Shown in pieces: positions 44,873 through 54,184 of a DNA stretch of 64,000 nt (positions are counted from its first letter, which is position 1; each line of letters opens with the position of its first letter). The notes beneath the pieces are model-generated. The model was not told the origin of the DNA and did no database searches. It worked only from the letters and a program-made list of their open reading frames with translations. The DNA is from Russula earlei (Eukaryota > Basidiomycota > Agaricomycetes > Russulales > Russulaceae). The stretch spans positions 85,888 to 149,887 of the forward strand of contig JAGFNK010000080.1 of the NCBI GenBank assembly GCA_025769875.1. The letters run 5' to 3'. Both the position numbers and the translations under genes were made by a program.

Positions 44873-45727
44873 TCACGTGAAAACGACAGTAACTGATCCG
44901 GTGGCCGGAGCATAGGTGATGAAGTCGGTCCGGAATGGACTGATGTGACGGGTAGCTCCTGAGTCAATCATCCAGCACGATCTAGTCACCGAGTAAAGGG
45001 AAATGCAAATGTCATTTTCATCATCCGAGATCTCCGTAATAGTAGCAGTAGTCTCTACTATGTGTGCGTTGACCTTTCTGTTAGTGTCCACGCCAGACTC
45101 TCTCTCTTTCTTTGCCTTCTCCTCATCCTTTTTCTTCTTCCGACACTCAGGACTCTTGTGACCAGCTTTCTTGCAATAATAATATTTTATTTTGTTCTTA
45201 TCATCCTGTTTTTTGACAGGAACAACTTTGTTAAGGGAAGCGGAGGAGCCGGCCCAACGACTCTCTTCATTGAGAATGTGTTCCTGAATGGCTTTCGGGG
45301 AAAGCTTGTTTGGAAGATTAGAGCCGAGGATAGCTTGCATAAGACCAGAGTAGGAGCTGGGTAGTGCCTGAATTAGAGTGAGACTGAATTGGAGATCAGT
45401 GATGGGCATGTCATTGTTCTGAAGATTGATCCTAGTATCATTCAATTTCTGTAGTTGTGGGAACATTGGGCTGGTGTCATCTAGATCAAAACGCATGAGG
45501 GTGGTCCAAGAGTTATGTAGGAACATAGATCCAACACCAATGCAAGTAATCTTAAGTTGTTCCCACTTGAGTTTACAGGTGTCAAACTTGGTGTTATCGC
45601 TTATCTCTGCATATATATCTTTCTGGAGATGGAGCTGGAAGACGCCTAACAGTATGTCTTCTTCAACATCCCAAGTGCTATCTCCAGAGGGCTTTGTATC
45701 GATAAGATGACACTGGAAACCATTCAT
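44873..45727 (-). CDS. Element G gag and protease start
   Basis: 284 codons. The N-terminal copia gag (UBN2-type) has FDTCKLKWEQLKI, LQFSLTLIQALPSSYSGLMQ, PKAIQEHILNEESRW, then the zinc knuckle YYCKKAGHKSPECRKKKKDE and the protease start SCWMIDSGATRHISPFRTDF (Asp-Ser-Gly with the copia-type Ala-Thr-x-His). Coding then runs into unrelated tandem repeat sequence, so Pol is lost. Confidence 0.85.
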   Translation of the reverse strand: MNGFQCHLIDTKPSGDSTWDVEEDILLGVFQLHLQKDIYAEISDNTKFDTCKLKWEQLKITCIGVGSMFLHNSWTTLMRFDLDDTSPMFPQLQKLNDTRINLQNNDMPITDLQFSLTLIQALPSSYSGLMQAILGSNLPNKLSPKAIQEHILNEESRWAGSSASLNKVVPVKKQDDKNKIKYYYCKKAGHKSPECRKKKKDEEKAKKERESGVDTNRKVNAHIVETTATITEISDDENDICISLYSVTRSCWMIDSGATRHISPFRTDFITYAPATGSVTVVFT

Positions 45728-46043
45728 TCAGGTAATGGCCTCAAAGCAAAATGACCAAGTAGTCCAATTTGATGAATCTAAGATCTCCAGGGGTGTTCCC
45801 AAGGGGATAGTGAATATGGGTGCCATATGATGTAATAAGGTGAATTGCCAATCTGGACCAGCAGAGCAATTGTAGCCGGATCAATTAGAGATCAAATCAG
45901 TATCTTTGACACATGAGTAACTGCACACACATCAATCCTTTGGTTCCAGGGACCAAGGGAGTAAGATGTCATCTGATAACAGAGGTTTGTGGGGAAGGGA
46001 GGTGTTATAGGAATAAATGTGTGTGGTGATCTCTGTGGATTTA

Positions 46044-46055
46044 GGGCCCATAACC
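46044..46055 (-). other. Element G primer-binding site
   Basis: GGTTATGGGCCC on the minus strand, touching the LTR. It is complementary to the anticodon stem-loop region of initiator tRNA-Met (CAT anticodon within GGGCCCATAACC) rather than to a tRNA 3' end, as in Drosophila copia, which primes with a tRNA half. Element F has the same site. Confidence 0.65.
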
Positions 46056-46535
46056 TGTTGAAGATAGACACAGTGTGTGTGATTAGATAGCAGCAGATGA
46101 TAAGATCGCAGGCAGATCTATCAGACAATAGTTCAGTTTGGTTGACACAAAACTAATATAAATAATGTACCTATCAGACAATAGCTACAACGTGTCATCA
46201 GTACTGTGAGATAGGATATCATAGTGTAGATACTCACTTCAGTTTGGTTGACACAAAACTGAAGTGATCTGCATACTTTGTGGTGTTCTTAAGTACCTGA
46301 GACTGCCACTGGATGCAGTACAGTCAACTACCATCACGGATCACTAAGTAAGTCCGAGGATCAGTTGTAAGTAGCTACTGATTGTTCTAAATCACTCTAT
46401 CAGTGTAACTAATGCATGCTGCAGCATATGAGCTGAGCCAGTGATGCCCGGTCCGGGTGATCCGACGCTTCAACACATCTGAGTTGTGATCATATCACAA
46501 CACACCTGAGACTCTGGGCAGTGCAGATCTCAACA
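46056..46535 (-). repeat. Element G LTR (480 bp)
   Basis: On the plus strand TGTTGAAGATAG...GATCTCAACA. It contains the inverted repeat CTTCAGTTT...AAACTGAAG (about 46236-46263), also present in related form in the solo LTR in Tnp2. Confidence 0.85.
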
Positions 46536-46694
46536 CATTGATGTATTCGCAAAGAAGGTAGCTTCCTTTGTATTGGACCTTGTATCTGTTAGGTCCTTCC
46601 TGGTCTGCCCAACACCAGATGGCAGTCTCTTGATTCCTGAGGGTAGATCGTCCTTCTCTCTAGCTTTGAACCAAACCGAACTTGGTTTCCTTGC
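46536..46694 (-). pseudogene. Element E gag fragment (left part)
   Basis: The minus strand matches the B-family gag N-terminal domain from KLxxFKARE-DDLPSG to CEYIN. It is bounded on the left by element G and on the right by element F. It continues at 50825 once F is removed. Confidence 0.8.
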
Positions 46695-47030
46695 TGTTAA
46701 ATAAGCGACCTATTAGCACCCTTATGTCCACAGGACTCAAAGGGAACTGCAGAGGAGCAATTGAGACTAGTATTGTTATGAGGAGTCAAACTACTACACA
46801 CCTGCAGAGGAGCAATTGAGACTAAGGTATACTACTGCTCCTCTGCCTGTAATATTGACCTGACTAAGCCATAAATCGATCCAAATAATGGAAATACTAT
46901 CTGGAGCATTGTGCTGACACCCCAGAGTGATATCTACAGTGCATCAGTAATAAATCACAATGACACTCCCCCATGTCAGTACAAGGCTCTGGTCACTTAG
47001 CCATATGATAATCCAAGCATACCAATGCAC

Positions 47031-47855
47031 TTAAGTACCTTTATCTGATCCAAGGCCTTGGTGAGAATGTCTGCAGCCATATCCTGTGTTGTCACAAATG
47101 TGGGTGCAATCAGGCCATCCTGAACTGCATCCCTCAACCAAAAGAGGCGGAAGGGAAAGATGCTTCATCTTCCCATGGTGCTCAGGGTTCTTGCTTACTG
47201 CAATGGCTGACTGGTTGTCCATCCTGAGCAGTGATGGTCCAGAGATCTTGTATCCAAGCTCCCCCATAAATTGGCGCAACCAGAGGATCTCCTTTCCAGC
47301 TTCAACAGCTGAAATGTGTTCTGCCTCAGTGGTGGACAAGGCGACTAGGGACTGCAGCTTTGAGCTCCAAGAGACTGCTCCAGTGCCAATCTTGACTACA
47401 TAGCCTCCAGTGGACTTCCCATTGTCAGGATTGCCTCCATGATCTGAATCTGAGTATGTGATGAAGTGTTCTGGTGAATCAGAGGGCTTGTAAACAAGTT
47501 TGAGATCAATGGTGCCCTTCAAATAGCGAAGCACATGCTTTGCAGCTTGCCAATGAGGTAGACCAGGATTGGAGTTGAATCTGGCAAGGACTCTGGCAGC
47601 AAATGCGATGTCTGGTCTGGTAGTGAGTGCCAGATACATCAGGGAGCCCACAACAGAGATGTAGGGGTATTGGCACATCTCCAGAGTGTCTGCCTCCGTC
47701 TGAGGGCTCATGGAGGTGGAAAGGCGCAGTCCAGGGTTGAGAGGAGTTGATACAGGCTTGCAGTCATGTAGTCCAAGCTCCTGGAGAAGGTTGGTGATGA
47801 ACTGACTTTGGGAGAGGGAGAGGCAGCGCTGGGAGCGATCTCTGTGAATCTCCAT
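47031..47855 (-). CDS. Element F RT C-terminus and RNase H
   Basis: Reads SQSQFITNLLQELGLHDCKP, the copia signature VGSLMYLALTTRPDIAFAAR, WQAAKHVLRYLKGTIDLKLV, YSDSDHGGNPDNGKSTGGYV, SWSSKLQSLVALSTTEAEHI and LLRMDNQSAIAVSKNPEHHG. The RNase H acidic residues (SDSD, TEAE, MDNQ) are present. The ending is damaged compared with intact copia RNase H (...HIDI.YHFIR). Confidence 0.88.
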   Translation of the reverse strand: MEIHRDRSQRCLSLSQSQFITNLLQELGLHDCKPVSTPLNPGLRLSTSMSPQTEADTLEMCQYPYISVVGSLMYLALTTRPDIAFAARVLARFNSNPGLPHWQAAKHVLRYLKGTIDLKLVYKPSDSPEHFITYSDSDHGGNPDNGKSTGGYVVKIGTGAVSWSSKLQSLVALSTTEAEHISAVEAGKEILWLRQFMGELGYKISGPSLLRMDNQSAIAVSKNPEHHGKMKHLSLPPLLVEGCSSGWPDCTHICDNTGYGCRHSHQGLGSDKGT

Positions 47856-48687
47856 GCCTAGGAGTTGAGTGGTGGGGCCAGATCTCGAAGCTTGAAGTGG
47901 GAAGACAGCTCTTGGATGACAGTGTCGATTTTGGCGCCATCCTTGCCAGCTAGGGTGATATCATCCACAAAGACAGGCATTAGGATCCGCACACCATCCC
48001 TGAGGTAAATATAGAGTCCATGATCGATTGGAGATGCTGGAAGCCCATAGACAAGAGAACAGATGGAGAGTCTTGTTCCAAACTCTCCCTGCTTGCTTGA
48101 GGCCATAGAGCAACTTCCTGAGCTTGCAGACATGATCTGGTCCACCAATCTCAAAGCCTTCAGGTTGCTTCATGTAGATCTCCTCCTCCAGCTCACCATT
48201 GAGATAAGCATGAGAGATGTCCACAGAGCGAAGTTTCAAGGTCCTCCAGAGCTGCCAAGGCCAAGATGATCCTGATGGTGGAATATCTGACAGTGGGGGC
48301 AAAGGTCTCTTTGAAATCGAAGCCTGGGCGCTGGGAGTAGCCTTTGGCAACCAGTCTGGCTTTGTAGTGGTCCAGGGTGCCATCAGCATTGTGTTTCACC
48401 TTCATGAACCATCTGGAACCGATGGCATGCTTCCCAGGGGGCACTGTGACGATTCCCAGGTGCCATTGACACTGTGGGGCCTCCATCTCCTCTTCGCATG
48501 CCTTATGCCACAGATCGGCGTCAGGGCATCTCTGGGACTGTGAGTAGGAGTATGGCTCAATCACAGAGGCTGAGTGCACATTCAGGGTGTCGCGTGGATC
48601 ATCCAAGTCACTCTCATCTTTGTCTGATGAGGGGGACAGCTGGAGTGGGGGTCCCTGATCTGCCTGTAGTGCTGTGGCACGACCCAT
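47856..48687 (-). pseudogene. Element F reverse transcriptase (frame-broken)
   Basis: RT core in two or three frames: DLWHKACEEEMEAPQCQWHL, HAIGSRWFMKVKHNADGTLD, LVAKGYSQRPGFDFKETFAP, then in another frame LKLRSVDISHAYLNGELEEE, YMKQPEGFEIGG and KLLYGLKQAGRVWNK. The VFVDDI-like active site lies near 47.95 kb in a third frame (PVFVDDITLAGKDGAKID). Frame shifts near 48.2 and 48.05 kb inactivate it. Confidence 0.85.
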
Positions 48688-48699
48688 TGCTCAGGTAGC

Positions 48700-49832
48700 C
48701 ACTCTTCCCTAGGTCGCCTAAGGCGCTGAGAGCGACAAGGGGCAGCTGGGATGACAGGAGGAGGTGTGGGTGATGGAGATGGTGTTCTGGGAGGGCCTGG
48801 ATGAGCAGTGTGGAACATGGGAGATGATGGAGGCGAAGGGGAGTGAGCAGAAGGCAACACAGAAGACATAGGCTGATCTCCCCCATGAATTGGCTGCTGT
48901 GAGCAATAAAAGTCCTCTGGAGAGTTGTCCAGGGTCTCTGGGAGACATGTGAAGGGAGGGGGTGGTAATTGGGGTGCTGATTGTTTTTTTGTTCATGAAG
49001 AAGCGCTCATCAAAGTCAGCTCTTTCTGAAATGATCACCTTCTTGGTGGCAGGATTGTAGAATTTCCATGCCTTGTACCCCTGAGGGTATCCAATGAAGA
49101 TGCACTTCTCCATGTGCACTCCTAGGCTTCCAAGTGGTCTCTTGTCCCTCTGAATGAGCACATAAGCAGTACATCCCCAGACCCGAACCATAGAGAGATC
49201 TGGCTTAGTCCCATAGAAAGATTCATGAGGAGTACTGTTGCTCAGTGCTGTGGTGGTGATCCTGTTGCTAACAGAGATGAATGCAGCCAGTGCTTTGCCC
49301 CAGAATGATGTGGGCATCCCCAGACTCAAAGAGCATAGAGATAACACCTTCCTCCATTGTCCTGTTGGCCCTCTCTGCCACACATTCTGCTGGGGTCGAT
49401 TCCTAGCTGTGTGCTGCCTCTGGATGCCATGATCTATGCAGAAGAGTCAAACTCTCTAGACATGTACTCCCCCACCCTTGTCATCTCTCAGTGTGCCTAG
49501 CATCTGTCCTGTGACATTCTCAGCCCAAGATTTGAACTGTTTGAAGGCCATGAATGTCTCTGATTTGTGCTTTAGGAGATAGACAGCTTTAAGCGAGAGA
49601 AGTCATCAATAAAGGTGACCCAGTAGCGATATCCCTGAGCTGTTTGGACCTTTGTAGGGCCATGCACATCACTGTGGACAAGCTGGAGAGGCCTGGATGC
49701 TCTAGAGGATGAAGGTGGGAAGGGATCTGCATGCATCTTTCCAGCTTTACAGGCTTCACATACTGGATCAGGATCAGCTTGAGAATCAAGTCTGAGTCCT
49801 GTCACCAGGTACCTGAAAGCAGCTTCTGACAC
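48700..49832 (-). pseudogene. Element F integrase (frame-broken)
   Basis: Contains CEACKAGKMHADPFP (zinc-binding end), LQLVHSDVHGPTKVQTAQGY (first catalytic Asp), YWVTFIDDFSRL, then past a frame break LGMPTSFWGKALAAFISVSN, SFYGTKPDLSMVRVWGCTAY, CIFIGYPQGYKAWKFYNPAT and a Pro/Ser/His-rich linker toward RT. Confidence 0.85.
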
Positions 49833-49857
49833 CTGCCAGGTGGTGATGGCAAAGGCA

Positions 49858-50448
49858 TCAATGCCAGAGGTCCAGATTCATTGGGAGAGTGCTTGTGGAT
49901 GAGAGGGAGGCATGGTGCTCAACAGGAATGGTCTCCCCCAGTAGAAAGGCTGAGTTAGAGGTGGATACCTTTGCTTGGAACATGATCCTGTCATTCCTGA
50001 TGAAGTGGAGAGTGTCCTTTTGAATGACAGTGATAAAATGGCGACTCATTGTGAGGTATAGCACAGAGAGGAGGTTACTAGAGAGAGAGGGAACATAGAG
50101 CACATTGGCGAACTCTATAGGGGCAAGTTCCTGCCCCTCCACCAAAGGGTTGAACCTGACAGTCCCAATTCCCTCAGAATATATCACAGACCCATCAGCA
50201 AGGCGAATTGGGATTCGATGAGGTGTGAAATTACGAATCCAGTGGCGATTGAATGTCATGTGAGCTGAGGCACCAGTATCTGCATTCCAAGATGAGATAT
50301 GAGCATCAGAAGAGGTGGCAGAGAACAGGGAAGTTGCTGAGGCAATGAAGGCAGACTGAGGAGCTGCAGGAGTCGTCTGAGAAGTGATTTGGACACCAGT
50401 GGAGGCTGGGACAGCCTTAGATTGTGATGAGGGACGTCTATGACGCAT
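49858..50448 (-). CDS. Element F protease and GAG-pre-integrase region
   Basis: SSWNADTGASAHMTFNRHWI holds the copia protease motif (DTGAS-HM). RLADGSVIYSEGIGTVRF, LYVPSLSSNLLSV and FIRNDRIMFQAKVSTSNSAF form the usual region before integrase. The frame ends at 49858, then picks up in another frame. Confidence 0.85.
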   Translation of the reverse strand: MRHRRPSSQSKAVPASTGVQITSQTTPAAPQSAFIASATSLFSATSSDAHISSWNADTGASAHMTFNRHWIRNFTPHRIPIRLADGSVIYSEGIGTVRFNPLVEGQELAPIEFANVLYVPSLSSNLLSVLYLTMSRHFITVIQKDTLHFIRNDRIMFQAKVSTSNSAFLLGETIPVEHHASLSSTSTLPMNLDLWH

Positions 50449-50540
50449 TTTTACTGCTTGGGCAAGAGCAGAAGTTGTTGAAGAGTCCTAGAAGTGAAAT
50501 AGGGAGGGTAGAGTGAAGCTCTGCTTAAAGTCGCACAGCA

Positions 50541-50552
50541 GGGCCCATAACC
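50541..50552 (-). other. Element F primer-binding site
   Basis: GGTTATGGGCCC on the minus strand, directly beside the 5' LTR and identical to element G's site. Confidence 0.65.
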
Positions 50553-50824
50553 TGTTAAATAAGCGACCTATTAGCACCCTTATGTCCACAGGACTCAAAG
50601 GGAACTGCAGAGGAGCAATTGAGACTAGTATTGTTATGAGGAGTCAAACTACTACACACCTGCAGAGGAGAAAATTGAGACTAAGGTATACTACTGCTCC
50701 TCTGCCTGTAATATCGACCTGACTAAGCCATAAATCGATCCAAATAATGGAAATACTATCTGGAGCATTGTGCTGACACCCCAGAGTGATATCTACAGTG
50801 CATCAGTAATAAATCACAATGACA

Positions 50825-51797
50825 TTTGCTTTGATTTCTGGTTGAACAGTACACATATGCTATGTTCACCTTCGATCTCCAGTTTGTCTGCTTGCCACTG
50901 CCTTTCCTAGGGAGTCGGGACTTGTGTGCCTGCTTACCACTGTCTATTCCAATGACAGTAGGGGTCTTTACAGAAGTATGTGTGTGTCCAACCATGCTGC
51001 TCGTTGAGAGTCACATAGTACACCTTCTTCTTGTCATGGAGAGGTCTGTATAGATTCTCTCCCTTGACTACTTCAGAGTAGGTTGCTGACTGTATGATGA
51101 CTAGATCCTAGTCCTAAGGCTTCCTGCCTATTTCTGGTTCGCTTTCACAGCGATGTCTGTGATAGAAGCTCGACTTATGTTAAGGCTCCAAAGTGCCTTA
51201 AATAAGATCAATGGTCACATCTATGAACACATCCTACCAATGCAGATATGCTTGAGTCAAGCAAGCAATACTTGTGGAGGGGAAGGAGTGTTAGATCCTT
51301 CTGGAGTATGGCAACAAGATGAGAGGGGCTCTGCAGATGGGGTAGGAGTCAACTGTTTGGGATTGGCAAACTAAGTCAAGCTTAGGGGTCAACTGTTACT
51401 ACTGGGGGCTTTATATAGCCCTACAGGGATAAGGTTTGTGCTACTATAGTACTGGTCGGTGTGATAGAAGCAAAAGGCGGCACATAGAAGCAAGGTTGCT
51501 TCTATGTAAACAATCTCGGTGCTGGAAGCATTAAGTGCTTCCCTAGTAGCAATCTTGGTGTCATAAGTACTTTCCTAATCAAGGAAGCGGCATATGTGGC
51601 AGTACAGGAACATCTGGGGACAGAAGCAATGCTACTCATTGCTTTTTAGTACATCTTCAGAAAGATACGATCAACGCGTTCCGAACGCGATATCAACGGA
51701 CATAAACGGTCAAGATCTGATGCATGCATGATGCAAACAGTGCAGTCCATAGTTCAGGTGTTCTGGCATCTTCTGGACGCCAAACCACTCGGTAACA
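50825..51797 (-). mobile_element. Element E: gypsy (B family) 5' LTR and gag start
   Basis: The 5' LTR (51178-51797, 620 bp; minus strand TGTTACCGAG...GCCTTAACA) and leader/gag N-terminus (51177-50825) of a B-family chromovirus, inserted in element D protease and cut by element F at 50825. The self-priming site (51177-51166) differs by one CpG-type change from the LTR start sequence. The gag leader shares TAA and TAG stops with element B at the same codons. Confidence 0.82.
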
Positions 51798-52541
51798 TGA
51801 GGAATCTGATCTACTAGACAGTGGAGCAACAGAGAACTTCATTGATCATTCAGGTTGGAAAAGCCTGAAGATTGGGAAACAAGAACTACCTGAACCCATG
51901 GTAGTACGAGACATCAACAGAACCCAGAATAAACAATGGGAACTCACCCATTATTGCTGGCTTTGCATACAATATAAAGAGAAGGAGAGCTTGCAGAAGT
52001 TCTATCTCACAGACTTAGGAATGGATTGGGTCATCCTGGGATATCCCTTTCTATATGAATTCGACCCTGCCATCAACTGGAAAAAAGGACAGCTGATGGA
52101 GGGAGCAGTACGGATCGAGACTGCTCGATACAAGTACCTGGATCTCTATGTTGCAAATATCCAAAAGCGAGCAAGAGATGAAAGTTGACAATTAAGGAAG
52201 GGGGAGGCCATTTACCTACAAAAGACAACTATTGCTCAGAAATGGGCCCAACAGTTGGCCAAACCACAAGAAGGAGAGGACCCCCTTGCCAATGTTCCAA
52301 AGCAATTCCACCGCTTTGCAGATGTCTTCTCAGAAGAAAGGTCCCAGAGGTTCCCACCAGCAAGGGAACCAGATATGCAGATAGAGCTGTTGCCTGACGC
52401 ACCAAAAGAGCTAAACTGCAAAGTGTACCCCATGACATGAGATGAATGAGAATACCCCAAGAAATTCCTAGCTGATGAAGTAGAAAAGTGATACATCACT
52501 CCAGGTCCCTCCAGCTACACATCTCCAGTGTTCTTCATTGG
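51798..52541 (+). pseudogene. Element D: gypsy protease to RT start
   Basis: Same family as B. Reads LLDSGATENFIDH (protease), NKQWELTHYCWLCIQYKEKE, WVILGYPFLYEFDPAINWKK, LANVPKQFHRFADVFSEERS, then the RT start up to SPVFFIG, where element B is inserted (duplication ATTGG). TGA codons replace Arg at several places (for example 52438-52450). The rest of D lies beyond B. Confidence 0.85.
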
Positions 52542-53129
52542 TGTTACTGAGTGGTTTGGGGTCCGGAAGATGCCGGAACACCTGAACTATGGACTGCACT
52601 GTTTCCATTATGCGTGCATCAGATCTTGATCGTTTATGTTCATTGACATCACATGCGGAATGCGTTGATCGTATCTTTCAGAAGATGTACTGAAGAAGCA
52701 ATGAATAGCATTGCTTCTGTCCCAGATGTTCCTGTACCGCCACATATGTCGATTCCTTGATTGGGGAAGCACTTAATGCTTCCAGCACCAAGATCGTTTA
52801 CATAGAAGCAACCTCGCTTCTATGAGCCGCCTTTTGCTTCTATAGCACCAACCAGTACTACAGTAGCATGAACCTTATTCCTGTAGGGCTATATAAAGCC
52901 TCCAGTAGAAACAGTTGGGCCTTAAGCTCGACTTAGTTTGCCAATCCCAAACAGTTGACTCCTACCCCATCTGCAGAGCCCCTCTCATCTTGTTGTCATA
53001 CTCTAGAAGGATCTAACACTCCTTCCCCTCCACAAGTATTGCTTGCTTGACTCAAGCATATCTGCATTGGTAGGACGTGTTTATAGACGCGACCATTGAT
53101 CTTATTTAAGGCACTTTGGAGCCTTAACA
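52542..53129 (+). repeat. Element B 5' LTR (588 bp) with promoter
   Basis: TATATAAA at about 52890-52897 and a presumed transcript start AAGCTCGACTTA at 52924-52935, 32 nt after TATAAA. It matches the 3' LTR closely. Confidence 0.92.
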
Positions 53130-53141
53130 TAAGTCGAGCTT
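53130..53141 (+). other. Element B self-priming primer-binding site
   Basis: TAAGTCGAGCTT immediately after the LTR is the perfect 12-nt reverse complement of the presumed RNA 5' end AAGCTCGACTTA (52924-52935), as in Tf1/sushi-type elements. Confidence 0.78.
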
Positions 53142-53205
53142 CTATCACAGACATCGCTGTGAAAGCGAACCAGAAATAGGCAGGAAGCCTAAAGACTAGG
53201 ATCTA

Positions 53206-53681
53206 GTCATCATATGGTCAGCAACCTATGCTGAAGTAGTCAAGGGGGAGAATCTATACAGACCTCCCCATGACAAGAAGAAGGTGTACTACGTGACTCT
53301 CGACAAGCAGCACGGTTGGACACATGCATACTTCTGTAAAGACCCCTACTGTCATTGGCATAGACAGTGGTAAGAGGGCAGACAAGTCCCGACTCCCTAG
53401 GAAAGGCAGTGGCGAGTGGACAAACTGGAAATCGAAGGAGAACATAGCATATGTGTAAAGTTCAACCAGAAATCAAAGCAAGGAACCAAATTTGGTTGGT
53501 TCAAAGCTAGAGAGAGGGACGATCTACCCTCAGGAATCAAAGGAACTGCCATCTGGTGTTGGGCAGACCAGGAAGGGCCTAACAGATACGAGGTCCGATA
53601 CAAAGGAAGCTACCTTCCTTGTGAATACATCAATGATCAGTGGTACTTTGTTGATTACCACAAAGGACGTCCCTACGCAGG
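53206..53681 (+). pseudogene. Element B gag leader and N-terminal domain
   Basis: One frame reads YAEVVKGENLYRPPHDKKKV, GWTHAYFCKDPYCHWHRQW, then two stops (TAA, TAG), then VDKLEIEGEHSICVKFNQKS, FGWFKARERDDLPSGIKGTA, IWCW and YLPCEYINDQWYFVDYHKGR. Both stops also occur in element E, so they are old or the segment is translated differently. It joins the main gag after L3 is removed (PYAGEDEDIDEYKVLGLG). Confidence 0.68.
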
Positions 53682-54184
53682 TGTAAGGTGAGCCATATCG
53701 CTGGCCTCGGAACCACATGCGGACCGCGCGCGATGCGTGACGCTCAACCTCCTCCCACACCTTGCCTCCTTCCTCGCATCGCATCGCCTAGTCCTCGCCA
53801 CCGACCACGTGCGCACGCCACGCCTCGGCACACGCGACGCGTTCGCATCTCAGGCCTTTCACCATGGCCTCGACCGTCTCGACCAGTCTCAATTCTCTTT
53901 CATGCCTATCTCCCTTTCATGCCTTTCATCCTTAGTACTTCTCTCCTGTATATAAAACACCTAGCTACTCTGTAGTAGAAAAAAGAAGAAGAAGAATACA
54001 GTCTTCTTGAGTTCCCCTTACCTTCAGTCAGAAACAACTGCGCGCGAGTGATCTTACTCTCCTCTCCTCTCCTTCTCTTCTCCCTTCCTCCTCCTTACAT
54101 TCCTCTTGCTCTTGGATCAAGACAACCGTCTCGGATCGCCGTCCAGCCCCACGAACTCTGCGCGCCCTGGTTTGGCTCGCTTCA
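53682..54184 (+). repeat. Solo LTR L3 (503 bp) inside element B gag
   Basis: TGTAAGGTGAGCC...TTGGCTCGCTTCA, flanked by CAGG (53678-53681 and 54185-54188). Removing it and one CAGG restores the gag frame, whose LGLG-x-DP-x-EP block then aligns with element A gag. TATATAAAAC is near 53951. A diverged inverted relative lies at 31625-32175. Confidence 0.75.

Larger units (their letters stand above)
44871..46535 (-). mobile_element. Element G: truncated Ty1/copia retrotransposon
   Basis: A 5' LTR (46056-46535, 480 bp), a primer site (46044-46055) and a gag-protease frame (45727-44873) remain. RT, integrase and the 3' LTR are gone, the sequence ending at the tandem repeat. It sits in element E gag (right flank CATTG). 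A solo LTR of the same family lies at 32816-33312. Confidence 0.82.
46695..50824 (-). mobile_element. Element F: Ty1/copia retrotransposon lacking gag
   Basis: LTRs 46695-46965 (271 bp) and 50553-50824 (272 bp), TGTTAAATAAG...CACAATGACA, bound protease, integrase, RT and RNase H on the minus strand. Flanks are CTTGC (46690-46694) and TTTGC (50825-50829), one mismatch. Polypurine ATGGGGGAG adjoins the left LTR; the primer site GGTTATGGGCCC (50552-50541) adjoins the right LTR. Only about 100 bp separate the primer site from the protease frame, so gag is missing. Several frame breaks make it inactive. Confidence 0.9.

Noticed and set aside
53348..53410. 31-nt intron (GTAAGAG...CCCTAG) in the element B gag leader, conserved in E
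   Set aside because: Too short for a normal intron and its removal does not join the gag frame; the two stops are reported instead.
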